Shown in pieces: positions 1-7,361 of a stretch of DNA of 23,359 nt (positions within the stretch are counted from its first letter, which is position 1; each line of letters begins with the position of its first letter). Position numbers and translations under genes: made by a program. The notes beneath the pieces were generated by a model. The model was not told where the DNA came from. It saw only the letters and a list, made by a program, of their open reading frames with translations, and searched no databases. The DNA is taken from the NCBI GenBank assembly GCA_038258095.1, contig JBBSQE010000018.1, positions 1-23,359 on the forward strand, read 5' to 3'. Source of the stretch: JBBSQE01 sp038258095 (GTDB lineage: Bacteria; Actinomycetota; Thermoleophilia; Solirubrobacterales; 70-9).

Positions 1-569
1 GCGATCCGGTCGGGGCCGTAGCGGAGGATCGTGTGGACGTGAGCGGCAGCGATCAGCTCGCTGACCTCCTCCCAGCTCGCGCGCATGAACCCGCCCTTGC
101 CGCGCTGGGATTTGTAGGCGCGTGCGCGCTCGGGGTCCTCGACGATCGACGCCCAGGCCTCGACGGGGTCGCCGAGATGCTCGCGGGCGGCCCGGTACAT
201 CTCCAGCAGCACCCCCCTCACATAGGGATGCTTGGGCCGCAGGGGCGAGTAGACGTACCAGGAGAAGGAGGCGCCGCGCGGGCAGCCGCGGGGTTCGTAG
301 TCGGGGACGTCGGGGCCGTTCGAGGGATAGTCGGTCTGCTGGGTCTCCCAGGTGACGAGACCGTCCTTTACGTGGATCTTCCACGAGCACGATCCGGTGC
401 AGTTGACCCCGTGGGTGGAACGGACGACGCGGTCGTGCTGCCAGCGATGACGGTAGGCGGACTCCCAGTCGCGCGAGTAGGTGGAGTGCTCGTTCCAGCC
501 GTCGGCGGAGCGCTGCCGCGGTGAGAAGAACTGCTGCGCCCGCAAAAGCGAGCGTCCGGTGGGGGTCAT
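1..569 (-). CDS. narG: Respiratory nitrate reductase alpha subunit, N-terminal part (cut by window edge)
   Basis: This is the molybdopterin catalytic subunit of the membrane-bound nitrate reductase, which reduces nitrate to nitrite with electrons from quinol passed through NarH and NarI. Reading the minus strand from ATG at 569 gives an open frame of 189 codons to the edge. Visible hallmarks are WQHDRVVRSTHGVNCTGSCS, then LVTWETQQTDYP, EPRGCPRGASFSWYVYSPLR, a VEAWASI block and a YGPDRI end, all colinear with E. coli NarG. The FS0 iron-sulfur ligands are present as H53, C57, C61 and C96. The start lies 7 nt past the stop of the flavoprotein gene, so the two are probably co-transcribed. narH, narJ and narI would be expected beyond the left edge. 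Seen: motifs and frame. Inferred: function as nitrate rather than another oxyanion reductase; the HGVNCTGSCS context favours nitrate. Confidence 0.95.
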   Translation of the reverse strand, partial: MTPTGRSLLRAQQFFSPRQRSADGWNEHSTYSRDWESAYRHRWQHDRVVRSTHGVNCTGSCSWKIHVKDGLVTWETQQTDYPSNGPDVPDYEPRGCPRGASFSWYVYSPLRPKHPYVRGVLLEMYRAAREHLGDPVEAWASIVEDPERARAYKSQRGKGGFMRASWEEVSELIAAAHVHTILRYGPDRI

Positions 570-576
570 CGGCGCC

Positions 577-1995
577 TCACGCGAGGCTCCTCTGCGCGGC
601 CTTCCAACGCTCCCGCTTCTCGGCGTACTCCGGCGGCAGCGTCAGATTCAGCTGCTCGGCGATCTCGAGCCAGCGCAGGGCGGCCCGGTGGTCACCCCAG
701 CGAGCGTCGGACTCGGCGGCGGCGAAGGCGACCTCGAGCATCTCCTCGTGCTCATCTGACGCCTGAGTCAAATCGTCCTCGCCGGCGGGCTCCAAATCCT
801 GCAGGGGCTCCATCATCTCGTCCCCGTGGCGATGGAGCAGGGGAGCGAGGCGGCGGGCGGCCACCTTGGCCGGCGGCCACCAGAGCGGCGCAACTCCCGC
901 GGCGGAGGGCTCATCTCCGCCCCCGCCTTCCGAGCGCAGGTAGAGGGGTGCGGCTCCGGTGAAGAGAGCGCCCCGGAGAACGGGACGAAACGGCTTCGCC
1001 TCGTGCTCCGGATCGACGAGCGAGGCGATCGAGTCAGCCGCGGCCTCGGCCTGCTGAGCGGCGATGCCGCCCTGCTTGATCGGGAACCAGATGGCATCGC
1101 CGGCCGCGTAGACCCGCTCGAGACCATCCACCCGCATGGCGAGATCGGTGCCGATGAACCCGTGCGGACCCTGGGGCACACCCGGAATCGGGGGCACCTC
1201 GAGTCGCGGCAGCGCGACCACGCGGTCGGCCGGTAGATGGTCTCCTCCGGCCATCACAACACCGTCGGGCTCGATCCTGCTGGGAGCGCTGGAGCCGCGA
1301 AACTCGATCCCCGCGCTGTCGAGAAGCTCGCCGACAGCTTCGGTGGCCCTACGGCCGAACATCTCGAGGGGAGCCCCCTCGGCGCTCGCGATCGTGATCT
1401 TGAGGTTGCCATCGAGATGCTCGCGCGCGTGATGGGCCGTGAGCAGTGCGAGCTCGTAAAGCGGCAGTGCCCAGCGGACGCCCACCGGTGTGACGAAGGC
1501 GATCCGCTCGACCTTGCCGGCCTCGATCTCCGCCAGCAGCGCCCGGTAGGGCTCGTTGGAGGCGGGACCGGAGTAGGTGAGGGCTCCGGGCAGGGCGTCG
1601 ACCGGCCGGGCGCCGAGGGCCAGGAGAAGCGCATCGTAGGAGAGCTCCAGGCCGGACTCGGTCAACACCGTCCGGCGCTGCGGGTTGACGACGCTGAGCG
1701 CATCCTGGCGAAACGAGACCCCCAGCCCGAGCTCTGCCACGAGGCGGTCGATCCGGATCGTCGACGCCTCTCCCATCCCGAAGGCCTCGCCGAGCGCCAG
1801 CGGACGATGCACGAACTCGCGCTTGCGGTTCAGCAACTCGACCGAAACGCGCGGCCCGAGCGTGTCGGTGATTGCCAGCAGCGCCTCCAGGCCGGCGATG
1901 CCGCCTCCCGCGATCAGGACCCTGAAACGAGCGTCGGGCGCTTCGGTGTCGCTGAGAGGACCGGTCCCGGGCATGACGGTCAACCGTATTTCCAT
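577..1995 (-). CDS. FAD/NAD(P)-dependent oxidoreductase (NDH-2/SQR-like fold), cysteine-free
   Basis: A pyridine nucleotide-disulfide oxidoreductase-fold flavoprotein of 472 residues. The N-terminal dinucleotide-binding loop is LIAGGGIAGLEAL (residues 27-39). An ALLLALGARP stretch (about 122-131) and the second FAD motif VYAAGDA (295-301) follow, as in type II NADH dehydrogenases and sulfide:quinone reductases. The protein contains no cysteine at all, so the redox-active cysteines of sulfide:quinone reductase or thiol-type enzymes are absent. The C-terminal tail (about 400-472) is acidic, then helical (ARWGDHRAALRWLEIAEQLN), and is not part of the catalytic fold. It sits between the response regulator (89 nt gap) and narG (7 nt gap), which suggests a redox role linked to nitrate respiration. 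M1 or M8 could be the start; neither has a clear Shine-Dalgarno. Electron donor and acceptor cannot be read from the sequence. Confidence 0.85.
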   Translation of the reverse strand: MEIRLTVMPGTGPLSDTEAPDARFRVLIAGGGIAGLEALLAITDTLGPRVSVELLNRKREFVHRPLALGEAFGMGEASTIRIDRLVAELGLGVSFRQDALSVVNPQRRTVLTESGLELSYDALLLALGARPVDALPGALTYSGPASNEPYRALLAEIEAGKVERIAFVTPVGVRWALPLYELALLTAHHAREHLDGNLKITIASAEGAPLEMFGRRATEAVGELLDSAGIEFRGSSAPSRIEPDGVVMAGGDHLPADRVVALPRLEVPPIPGVPQGPHGFIGTDLAMRVDGLERVYAAGDAIWFPIKQGGIAAQQAEAAADSIASLVDPEHEAKPFRPVLRGALFTGAAPLYLRSEGGGGDEPSAAGVAPLWWPPAKVAARRLAPLLHRHGDEMMEPLQDLEPAGEDDLTQASDEHEEMLEVAFAAAESDARWGDHRAALRWLEIAEQLNLTLPPEYAEKRERWKAAQRSLA

Positions 1996-2084
1996 CAGCC
2001 GGCCACGGAAAGGGGGCTGGGCCGCAGATCGCAGTGGCCGTCTACGGAACGTGACTGCGGCCGCGCCGCAGCCGCGCCCCCGGA

Positions 2085-2747
2085 TCAGATCGAGAACGGG
2101 CGCTCGGTCAGGCCGTTGTCGAGCGCGTAACGCACCAGCTCCGCGCGCGAGGAGAACTCGAGCTTCTGCTGGATTCGCGTCCGGTGAGCCTCCACGGTTC
2201 TGACACTCACGGACAGCATTTCGGCGACCTCCTGGTTGGTATGGCCGAGCGCGACGAGGCCGACCACCTCCGCCTCGCGCTCGGTGAGCCCGTCCGGCGG
2301 CACGTCCTCGGTACCACCGCGGGCGAGCTCGACGCCGAGCTCGGGGTCGAGATAGGTGCCCCCGGCCGCGACTTGGCGAACCACCCGGACGAGCGTGGAC
2401 TGAGCGGCTTCCTTGAGGATGTAGCCGTTGGCCCCGGCGCGCAGCGCAGCGCGCGCATGCGCAGGGTCGGCGTGCATGGTCAGGATCACCACCGCAGTTG
2501 GGGCGTCCTCGGTCTCCGTGGCCAGGGACTCGATGGCGTCGACGACCGGCGGGCCCGGCATCGCCAGGTCGCAGATCAGGATGTCGGGCCGATGGGCGCG
2601 CACCTTGCGCACGGCCTCTGCCGAGTCCGCCGCCTCGGCCAGGACCTCGATGTCGCTCTCGGCCTCCAAGAGCGTCCGCAGACCACTGCGGACCACCGGA
2701 TGGTCGTCGGCGATCACGATCGAGATCGTGTCCGGGCCCGACATCAA
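2085..2747 (-). CDS. NarL/FixJ-family response regulator
   Basis: A DNA-binding response regulator of 220 residues. The receiver domain (about 8-125) has the acidic pair D14/D15 (VIADDHP), the phosphoacceptor D60 (ILICDLAMPG), T90 (VVILTMH) and K112 (YILKEA). The LuxR-type helix-turn-helix (about 154-212) contains LTEREAEVVGLVALGHTNQEVA and SVRTVEAHRTRIQQKL. It overlaps the sensor kinase gene by 4 nt (ATGA), which indicates translational coupling, and the two form a cognate pair. Genes downstream on the same strand are a flavoprotein and narG, so its likely targets are nitrate-respiration genes, as for NarL, but that is inference from position. All key residues are intact. Confidence 0.93.
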   Translation of the reverse strand: MMSGPDTISIVIADDHPVVRSGLRTLLEAESDIEVLAEAADSAEAVRKVRAHRPDILICDLAMPGPPVVDAIESLATETEDAPTAVVILTMHADPAHARAALRAGANGYILKEAAQSTLVRVVRQVAAGGTYLDPELGVELARGGTEDVPPDGLTEREAEVVGLVALGHTNQEVAEMLSVSVRTVEAHRTRIQQKLEFSSRAELVRYALDNGLTERPFSI

Positions 2748-3823
2748 CCGACTCTCACGGTCAGGACGACCTCGGTGCCTTCCCCGGGCGCTGAGGTAAT
2801 CTCGAGCTCGCCGCCCGCCAGGCCGGCCCGCTCGCGCATGCCACCGAGCCCCAGCCCGCCGCCGGACGTTGCCCCCGGATCGAAGCCGACTCCGTCATCG
2901 CGAACATTGGCGCTCAGCACGTCGCCCTCACGCAGGATCGCGATCTCGACCGTCGCGGCGTCAGCGTGCTTCGCCGTGTTGGTGAGCGCCTCCTGGATCA
3001 CCCGGTAAACCGTCGTCTCCAGGGCCGGGTCCACCCGCCTCTCGAAGCCTGAGTGCCGGATGGAGATCTCGGCACCGCCCTCCACGGAGCTGCCGGCCGC
3101 GAGCTGCTCGAGCGCAGGGATCAGCCCGAGGTCGTCGAGGGCCGCCGGCCGAAGACGCCCCGCGACCCGGCGCAGCTCGCGCATCGCCTCGACGACCTCC
3201 CTCCCCAAAGCGGCCGCTTCGGTTCGCACCGTCTCCAGGTCGTCCGCAGCCTCGATACGACCCAGGCCCAACGAGAGGCCGGTCAACCTCTGTGCCGTCT
3301 CGTCGTGCAGGGAGCGGGCGACGCGCCGCCGCTCCTCCTCCTGCGCGGTGATCACGCGCCGGAGCACGGCGCTGCGCAGATCGTCCTCGATCTTCTCCGA
3401 ACGCAGTTGCAGTTCAGTTTCCGCGGCCTTCCGCTCCACTTCCGCCAGGCGCTTCCGCTCGGAGGCATCGCGGACGACGGCGGTGACGAGCAGCCCGTCC
3501 CCGGTCTCGGAGGGTCCGAGACTGATCTCGACCGGCATCTCCCTCCCATCCCGGTGGCGAGCGGTCAGCTCCATGCCCACACCCATCGGGCGGCTGCGCG
3601 GGGCGCTGACGTAGGCCGAGCGGTGGAGGCGATGCCGCTCCCGTACGGCCTCGGGAACGAGGATCTCGACCGGCTCGCCGACCATCTCGTCCCGTGAATA
3701 GCCGAAGAGCGCCTCCGCCTGCCCGTTGACTATCTGGATCGTTCCGCTCTCATCGGCGATGACGATCGCGTCCGGGGCGGATTCGAGCAAAACCTGGAAC
3801 CTCTGCTCAGATTCAGTCGGCAC
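2744..3823 (-). CDS. PAS-domain sensor histidine kinase (HisKA_3 / HATPase_c)
   Basis: The sensor of the two-component pair. With the GTG start at 3823 it is 359 residues long. A PAS domain (about 7-120) reads VLLESAPDAIVIADESGTIQ and ends in VVRDASERKRL. A short coiled coil follows, then the HisKA_3 dimerization box RRVARSLHDETAQRLTGL with the phospho-accepting His at about 173. The ATPase domain has the N box QEALTNTAKHA (Asn about 282), the G1 box DDGVGF (about 309-314) and the G2 box GLGLGGM. There is no membrane segment, so it is a soluble sensor. The frame stays open upstream to an ATG at 4003, but those 60 residues are a low-complexity Arg/Pro/Ala run; GTG at 3823 has GGGAG just upstream and starts next to the PAS domain, so it was preferred. 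The signal sensed is unknown; no haem or Fe-S ligand set is obvious. Confidence 0.88.
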   Translation of the reverse strand: MPTESEQRFQVLLESAPDAIVIADESGTIQIVNGQAEALFGYSRDEMVGEPVEILVPEAVRERHRLHRSAYVSAPRSRPMGVGMELTARHRDGREMPVEISLGPSETGDGLLVTAVVRDASERKRLAEVERKAAETELQLRSEKIEDDLRSAVLRRVITAQEEERRRVARSLHDETAQRLTGLSLGLGRIEAADDLETVRTEAAALGREVVEAMRELRRVAGRLRPAALDDLGLIPALEQLAAGSSVEGGAEISIRHSGFERRVDPALETTVYRVIQEALTNTAKHADAATVEIAILREGDVLSANVRDDGVGFDPGATSGGGLGLGGMRERAGLAGGELEITSAPGEGTEVVLTVRVG

Positions 3824-4068
3824 GAGTCTCCCACCGTACCTCTCGACGGTCGCGGCCACCCGAGCAGAACCCGGTCGAGCGGCCGCCTGCAACGCGGATG
3901 GTCGACCGGGACTTCGCCAGCCCGCCGACCGGCCGGTTCGTGTGTAGGCTGCCGCCGAGCGAATCAGGCGGGGGTCAGGGCGACGTTCGGGGAAAGCGGC
4001 CACGACTCTCGTCGCGATGCTTGCGGGGATCTGCTCACTTCAGGCGCTCTCGTCGGCGGAGAACATGA

Positions 4069-4466
4069 CTCGCGGCGGCAAGGCTACGGAACGCATTCGG
4101 GCCTCCGACCCGCTCGATCCACCCGGACAGGTTCAGTTGCAACCTGATCTGGAGGGATCTCGGAGTCCGGGCGTCGCTTACCGCCTTCGGCGGCGAGTCG
4201 GGGTCATGCACGAACGACACCTACACCGGCGCGATCCTGACCGACAAGCGCTGGCACACCCCCGACGGCATCAGGGTCGGTAGCAGAAGGCGGACCGGGC
4301 CTATAGATCGGTCGGCTACGGACGCCATTTCGCCTGCCCGGCGACGGGGTATGTCTACGGAACCCATCGAACGGACTGCACCACGGGCCGGCTGCCGAAC
4401 GTGATCGCACACACCTCGCGGCGCCGAGTGCTGGTTCTCTACGTCTACTGGCACGGCTGCGAGTAG
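4069..4466 (+). pseudogene. Frameshifted small (probably secreted) actinobacterial protein
   Basis: Two plus-strand frames together read as one protein. The first runs from about 4069 with LRNAFGPPTRSIHPDRF, then FSCNLIWRDLGVRASLTAFG, SGSCTNDTYTGAILTD and KRWHTPDGIRVG. After about 4287 the sense continues in another frame with KADRAYRSVGYGRHFACP, TGYVYGTHRTDCTTGRLPN and LVLYVYWHGCE, ending at TAG 4464-4466. The phase change equals loss of one base. The WxxLG, fG...C and W-T-GIRVG pattern recalls small Cys-containing secreted proteins that are common in Solirubrobacterales; this is memory of a style, not a named family. The N-terminus is uncertain: an in-frame stop sits at 4066, and signal-peptide-like sequence around 4017-4065 is in yet another frame. 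It is either a decayed gene or an intact gene hit by an assembly error. Confidence 0.5.
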
Positions 4467-4478
4467 ACAGGAGAGAGC

Positions 4479-4969
4479 TCAGTCGTCGAGACCCTCGCGG
4501 GCACGCTCGGCGGCTTCCATGGCGGCGAGTGTGCCGAGATCGCTCCCGCCACCCTCGATCGCGGCCACGGCTTCCGCCTCGGCCGCCTCCGCGCGTGTGC
4601 GCTTTGCTCCCTCCGCTCCCCCCTGCTTTGCCGCAGCGAAGCGGGCGTCTGCGCGGGCCTCGTCGGCTGCCTCTTCGGCGCGCCGCGCCGCCTCGGCATC
4701 GATGCGCGAATCGTCGAGATCGAAGGCCGCCTTGGTCTGCTTCGGGTTGACGAGAATGGGCACCGGATTGCCGGGCTCGGGCAGCTTCAGCTTGAAGGCC
4801 TTCTCCTTGATCGTGAGCTGCACGGGCTGGCCGTCCCGCCCGGTGAGCTCCACGACGTATTCGCGAACATCGTATGTCGCGCCGGGGTTGGTCGGTCGTA
4901 GCGCACACGCTCGACGACCTTGTGCGTGACCAGGGTTGCGTCGATCGCTTCCCATCCTCGACGGAACAT
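4479..4969 (-). pseudogene. Frameshifted hypothetical protein with charged Ala/Glu-rich C-terminus
   Basis: From ATG at 4969 the minus strand reads MFRRGWEAIDATLVTHKVVE then RVRYD. Near 4895 the coding sense moves to another frame and continues TNPGATYDVREYVVELTGRD, GQPVQLTIKEKAFKLKLPEP, VPILVNPKQTKAAFDL and an Ala/Glu/Arg-rich helical tail ending in REGLDD at 4479. The phase change equals loss of a single base. Joined, it would be about 163 residues: a small beta-rich N-terminal domain plus a helical, probably coiled tail. I do not recognise a family. The 70 residues upstream of the junction in the second frame look like non-coding sequence, which supports the frameshift reading. Confidence 0.55.
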
Positions 4970-4981
4970 GGAACGAGCATA
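4970..4981 (-). promoter_or_regulatory. Possible -10 box directly upstream of the 4969 start (leaderless)
   Basis: On the minus strand TATGCT (4981-4976) is followed by six bases and then the ATG at 4969, placing the expected transcription start at or next to the start codon. No convincing -35 is seen at the usual distance. No Shine-Dalgarno precedes the ATG, which fits a leaderless transcript. Confidence 0.35.
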
Positions 4982-5104
4982 GAGCGGGGTGCGGGTTTGG
5001 TGTGGCCGTTCTTCGGCCGGGGGTATGCTCGACCATCACGGAGATCCGATCCGAAACGAAGCCGCGATGTGCCGTTCGGGCGGCATCGCGCGAGAGGGGG
5101 AGAC

Positions 5105-5458
5105 ATGGGTCTTTTCGACAAGGTGAGCAAGGCCGCCGAGGGACTGCAGGCCCAGGGGGCTGGGCCGAGCGCTGCGGCAGGCGCGGCCGAGGTGCGGGTC
5201 CCGGCTTCGCGGGCGAGGTGCCCCGCCTGTGGAGAGGCGAGCGTCCACGTCGGCCCGCCGGGGTTCCTGCGTTGGAACACCGGCAACGACGTGGTCGGGA
5301 TCGGCAACGACATCTTCCTGCGGACCTCGAACTTCGTCAGCGCCTCGCCGACCGCCTCGCTGGTCTGTGCCTCGTGCGGCTGGTTTGAGTTCTACGTTCA
5401 AGATCCGGCCCAACTCGCCGCTGTCGCCGCAAACTGGCCGCGGCTGGAGGCGGACTGA
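5105..5458 (+). CDS. Small zinc-ribbon protein
   Basis: A 117-residue protein of unknown role. Two cysteine knuckles, CPAC (C39, C42) and CASC (C88, C91), frame about 45 residues rich in G/N/D and hydrophobics (FLRWNTGNDVVGIGNDIFLR), the usual layout of a zinc ribbon. The N-terminal 35 residues are an amphipathic start (MGLFDKVSKAAEGLQ) followed by an Ala/Gly linker. The ATG at 5105 is chosen over the longer open frame because GAGAGGGGGAG lies just upstream. It is divergent from the frameshifted gene at 4479-4969 and apparently monocistronic. Confidence 0.8.
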   Translation: MGLFDKVSKAAEGLQAQGAGPSAAAGAAEVRVPASRARCPACGEASVHVGPPGFLRWNTGNDVVGIGNDIFLRTSNFVSASPTASLVCASCGWFEFYVQDPAQLAAVAANWPRLEAD

Positions 5459-5652
5459 GAGTCTGGGGCTAAACGGGCCGGTCCCGGTGGGGGATCGCCA
5501 GATGGGGCGACGACACTCGCCGTGAGGATCGCATCTGGTTGTCAAGGACTTCGACCAGCCCATGCCGTTGGGCGGTAGGTCAGACTGACCAGATGAGCGA
5601 TCCGCTCCGCGTTCATCGCGCCTCCCTGTTCCATCCACCGCTCGGGTAGCCG

Positions 5653-6687
5653 TTGGCGCGCGGGGATGGGAACCTTCAGGACCTTCCGGTTGATCTTCCG
5701 GGCGACGAAGCGGGCCCGCTTCGACGAATCGGAGTACGCCTCGCTGTGGCGATCGCGCTCATCACCTTCGTCGCCGCCGTGTCCTACGCAGGCCGGGACG
5801 GCTTTGTCGATCCCGACCAGGCCGACGGGAAGATCACCGTCCTCGACGCCTTCTACTACTCGACGGTGAGCATCACGACGACCGGTTATGGGGACATCCG
5901 CCCGGTCTCCGAAGGTGCGCGTTTCGTCACCACTTTCCTCGTCACCCCGGCGAGGGTTCTGTTCCTGATCCTGCTCGTCGGCACAACGTTGGAGATACTT
6001 GCCGAGCGCAGCCGCAAGGCAATCCGGATAACCCGATGGAGGAGAAAGTTGCAAGACCACACGATCGTCTGCGGCTACGGAAGCAAGGGCCGCAGCGCAG
6101 TCCGCACCCTGCGCGCGAAGGGCGCGAACGCTGAGAGCATCGTCGTCATCGAGCCCAGAGAGCCTGCGCGGGCGACGGCCGTGGCGGATGGCTTGGCCAC
6201 GGTCGCGGGCGGGGCGACAACCCAGGAGTCGCTGCACCAGGCCGGGGTCGAGTCGGCGCGAGCGCTGATCGTCGCCGTCGACCGCGACGACACCGCGGTG
6301 TTGGCGACCCTCACCGCGCGCGAGCTCAATCCCAAGGCGACGATCGTCGCCGCTGTTCGCGAGGAGGAGAACGTGCACCTGTTGCACCAGAGCGGCGCCG
6401 ACGCAGTGATCACATCCTCGGGAGCCGCCGGACGACTCCTCGGCCTCTCCGCGGAGACCCCTCAGGTGACCGAGGTGCTGGAGGACCTGCTCACTGTCGG
6501 TGAGGGACTCGACATCGCAGAGCGAGCGGTCACAGAGGACGAGGCGGGACCGACCCCGCCGCGCCAGCAGGAAGCGATCCTCCTGGCAGTGGTGCGCGAT
6601 GAGGAGATCCTGCGCTTCGACGACAAGCGCGCGGCCGAACTAGAGCCCGGCGACAGGGTGATAGAGCTGTTCAGCCACCGTCATTGA
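5653..6687 (+). CDS. Two-TM potassium channel with RCK (TrkA-N) domain
   Basis: A ligand-gated K+ channel subunit of 344 residues in the inner membrane. TM1 is about 27-46 (VRLAVAIALITFVAAVSY), the pore helix and selectivity filter are DAFYYSTVSITTTGYGD with TTTGYGD at 75-81, and TM2 is about 91-115. A basic linker (RKAIRITRWRRKL) leads into the cytoplasmic RCK domain, which begins DHTIVCGYGSKGRS; GYGSKG (141-146) is the Rossmann glycine loop and VVIEPRE the acidic end of its second strand. A TrkA-C-like part with ILLAVVRDEEILRFDDKRA fills the C-terminus. An in-frame TAG at 5647-5649 means the start must be TTG 5653 or later; no AUG start is available upstream of TM1. The fold resembles MthK/GsuK-type channels. 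It appears monocistronic. Confidence 0.92.
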   Translation: MARGDGNLQDLPVDLPGDEAGPLRRIGVRLAVAIALITFVAAVSYAGRDGFVDPDQADGKITVLDAFYYSTVSITTTGYGDIRPVSEGARFVTTFLVTPARVLFLILLVGTTLEILAERSRKAIRITRWRRKLQDHTIVCGYGSKGRSAVRTLRAKGANAESIVVIEPREPARATAVADGLATVAGGATTQESLHQAGVESARALIVAVDRDDTAVLATLTARELNPKATIVAAVREEENVHLLHQSGADAVITSSGAAGRLLGLSAETPQVTEVLEDLLTVGEGLDIAERAVTEDEAGPTPPRQQEAILLAVVRDEEILRFDDKRAAELEPGDRVIELFSHRH

Positions 6688-7079
6688 GGGCTCGCGGCCT
6701 GTAACCCGGCTTGAGCTCGACGCCCCTCGAGTCCGTGGGGTCAGAGGTCGGTCAGCGCGGATTCTCGGGCGCCACGACCCCGAGCTGGTTGCACACTGCC
6801 CGAACCAACCCCGGTCCGATGTCCTGTGCCGCGGTATCGGTGAAACCTGGTCGTCCGGCCCGCGCCACTTCGCATGTTTCGATCCGCCGACCTCGCGGCA
6901 GCGATGAGCGCGCAGGTGACGTTGGAGATCTCGGCGCTTCACGCAGCGGCGGTGAACCGCCGATGCTCGCGGTCTAACTCCACACCGAGCCGGCAAGCTC
7001 CTCGTCAGGGGTCAGCACCGTGCGAAGGGCGTCGAGAACGTTCTCGCGTGCCTCCAAACGATCCCGCCGGGTGGCTCCG
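6688..7079 (+). other. Stretch of about 390 bp without a confident gene
   Basis: No frame on either strand has both a start with a ribosome-binding site and protein-like composition throughout. The only suggestive signal is on the minus strand. A frame ending at TGA 6754-6752 reads GFTDTAAQDIGPGLVRAVCN and QLGVVAPENPR. Another frame just upstream of it reads EISNVTCALIAAARSADRN. These could be pieces of one more frameshifted small gene, but no family is recognised and chance is not excluded. Confidence 0.3.
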
Positions 7080-7361
7080 ATGACCAGGATCGGCAACCAC
7101 GAGTTCGATCGCGAGCGCTATGGCACAGAACGGGACGTTCTGTGCCTGGTCAGAGGGCTGGGCAAGGTGCCGCGAGCACATTCGCAACCCCTGAGGGACA
7201 CGCGCCGTGCGTCTCGATCAAGCCGGTGAGGTAATCGGCCTGACGATCGTCAATGCGAAGTGGCTACTCGAGCGTGACGAAAGCTGATCGTCACGATTCC
7301 GGAGCGTGTCGAGTCATCGCGGGCGGATCTCGAGCCGGCGCTGACGAGCTCGACGGGCTGA
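7080..7361 (+). pseudogene. DUF2283-like protein, broken by three frameshifts
   Basis: Read across frames, the plus strand gives one small protein: MTRIGNHEFDRERYGTERDV and LCLVRGLGKVPRAHSQ (from ATG 7080), then TPEGHA (near 7187), then VRLDQAGEVIGLTIVNAKWL and LERD (7207-7278), then KLIVTIPERVESSRADLEPA with TGA at 7359-7361. The order and motifs (GEVIGLTIVNAKWLLERD followed by a T-I-PERVE strand) match what I recall of DUF2283-type proteins, small beta-rich proteins of unknown function. Each phase change equals loss of one base. Its 3' end overlaps the 3' end of the convergent repeat-protein gene by 48 bp. Confidence 0.55.

Noticed and set aside
33..524. Plus-strand open frame at the left edge
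   Set aside because: The minus strand there is unmistakably narG with its Fe-S ligands; the plus frame is its shadow.
577..1995. Calling the flavoprotein a sulfide:quinone oxidoreductase
   Set aside because: The fold is similar, but the protein has no cysteine, so the SQR redox centre is absent.
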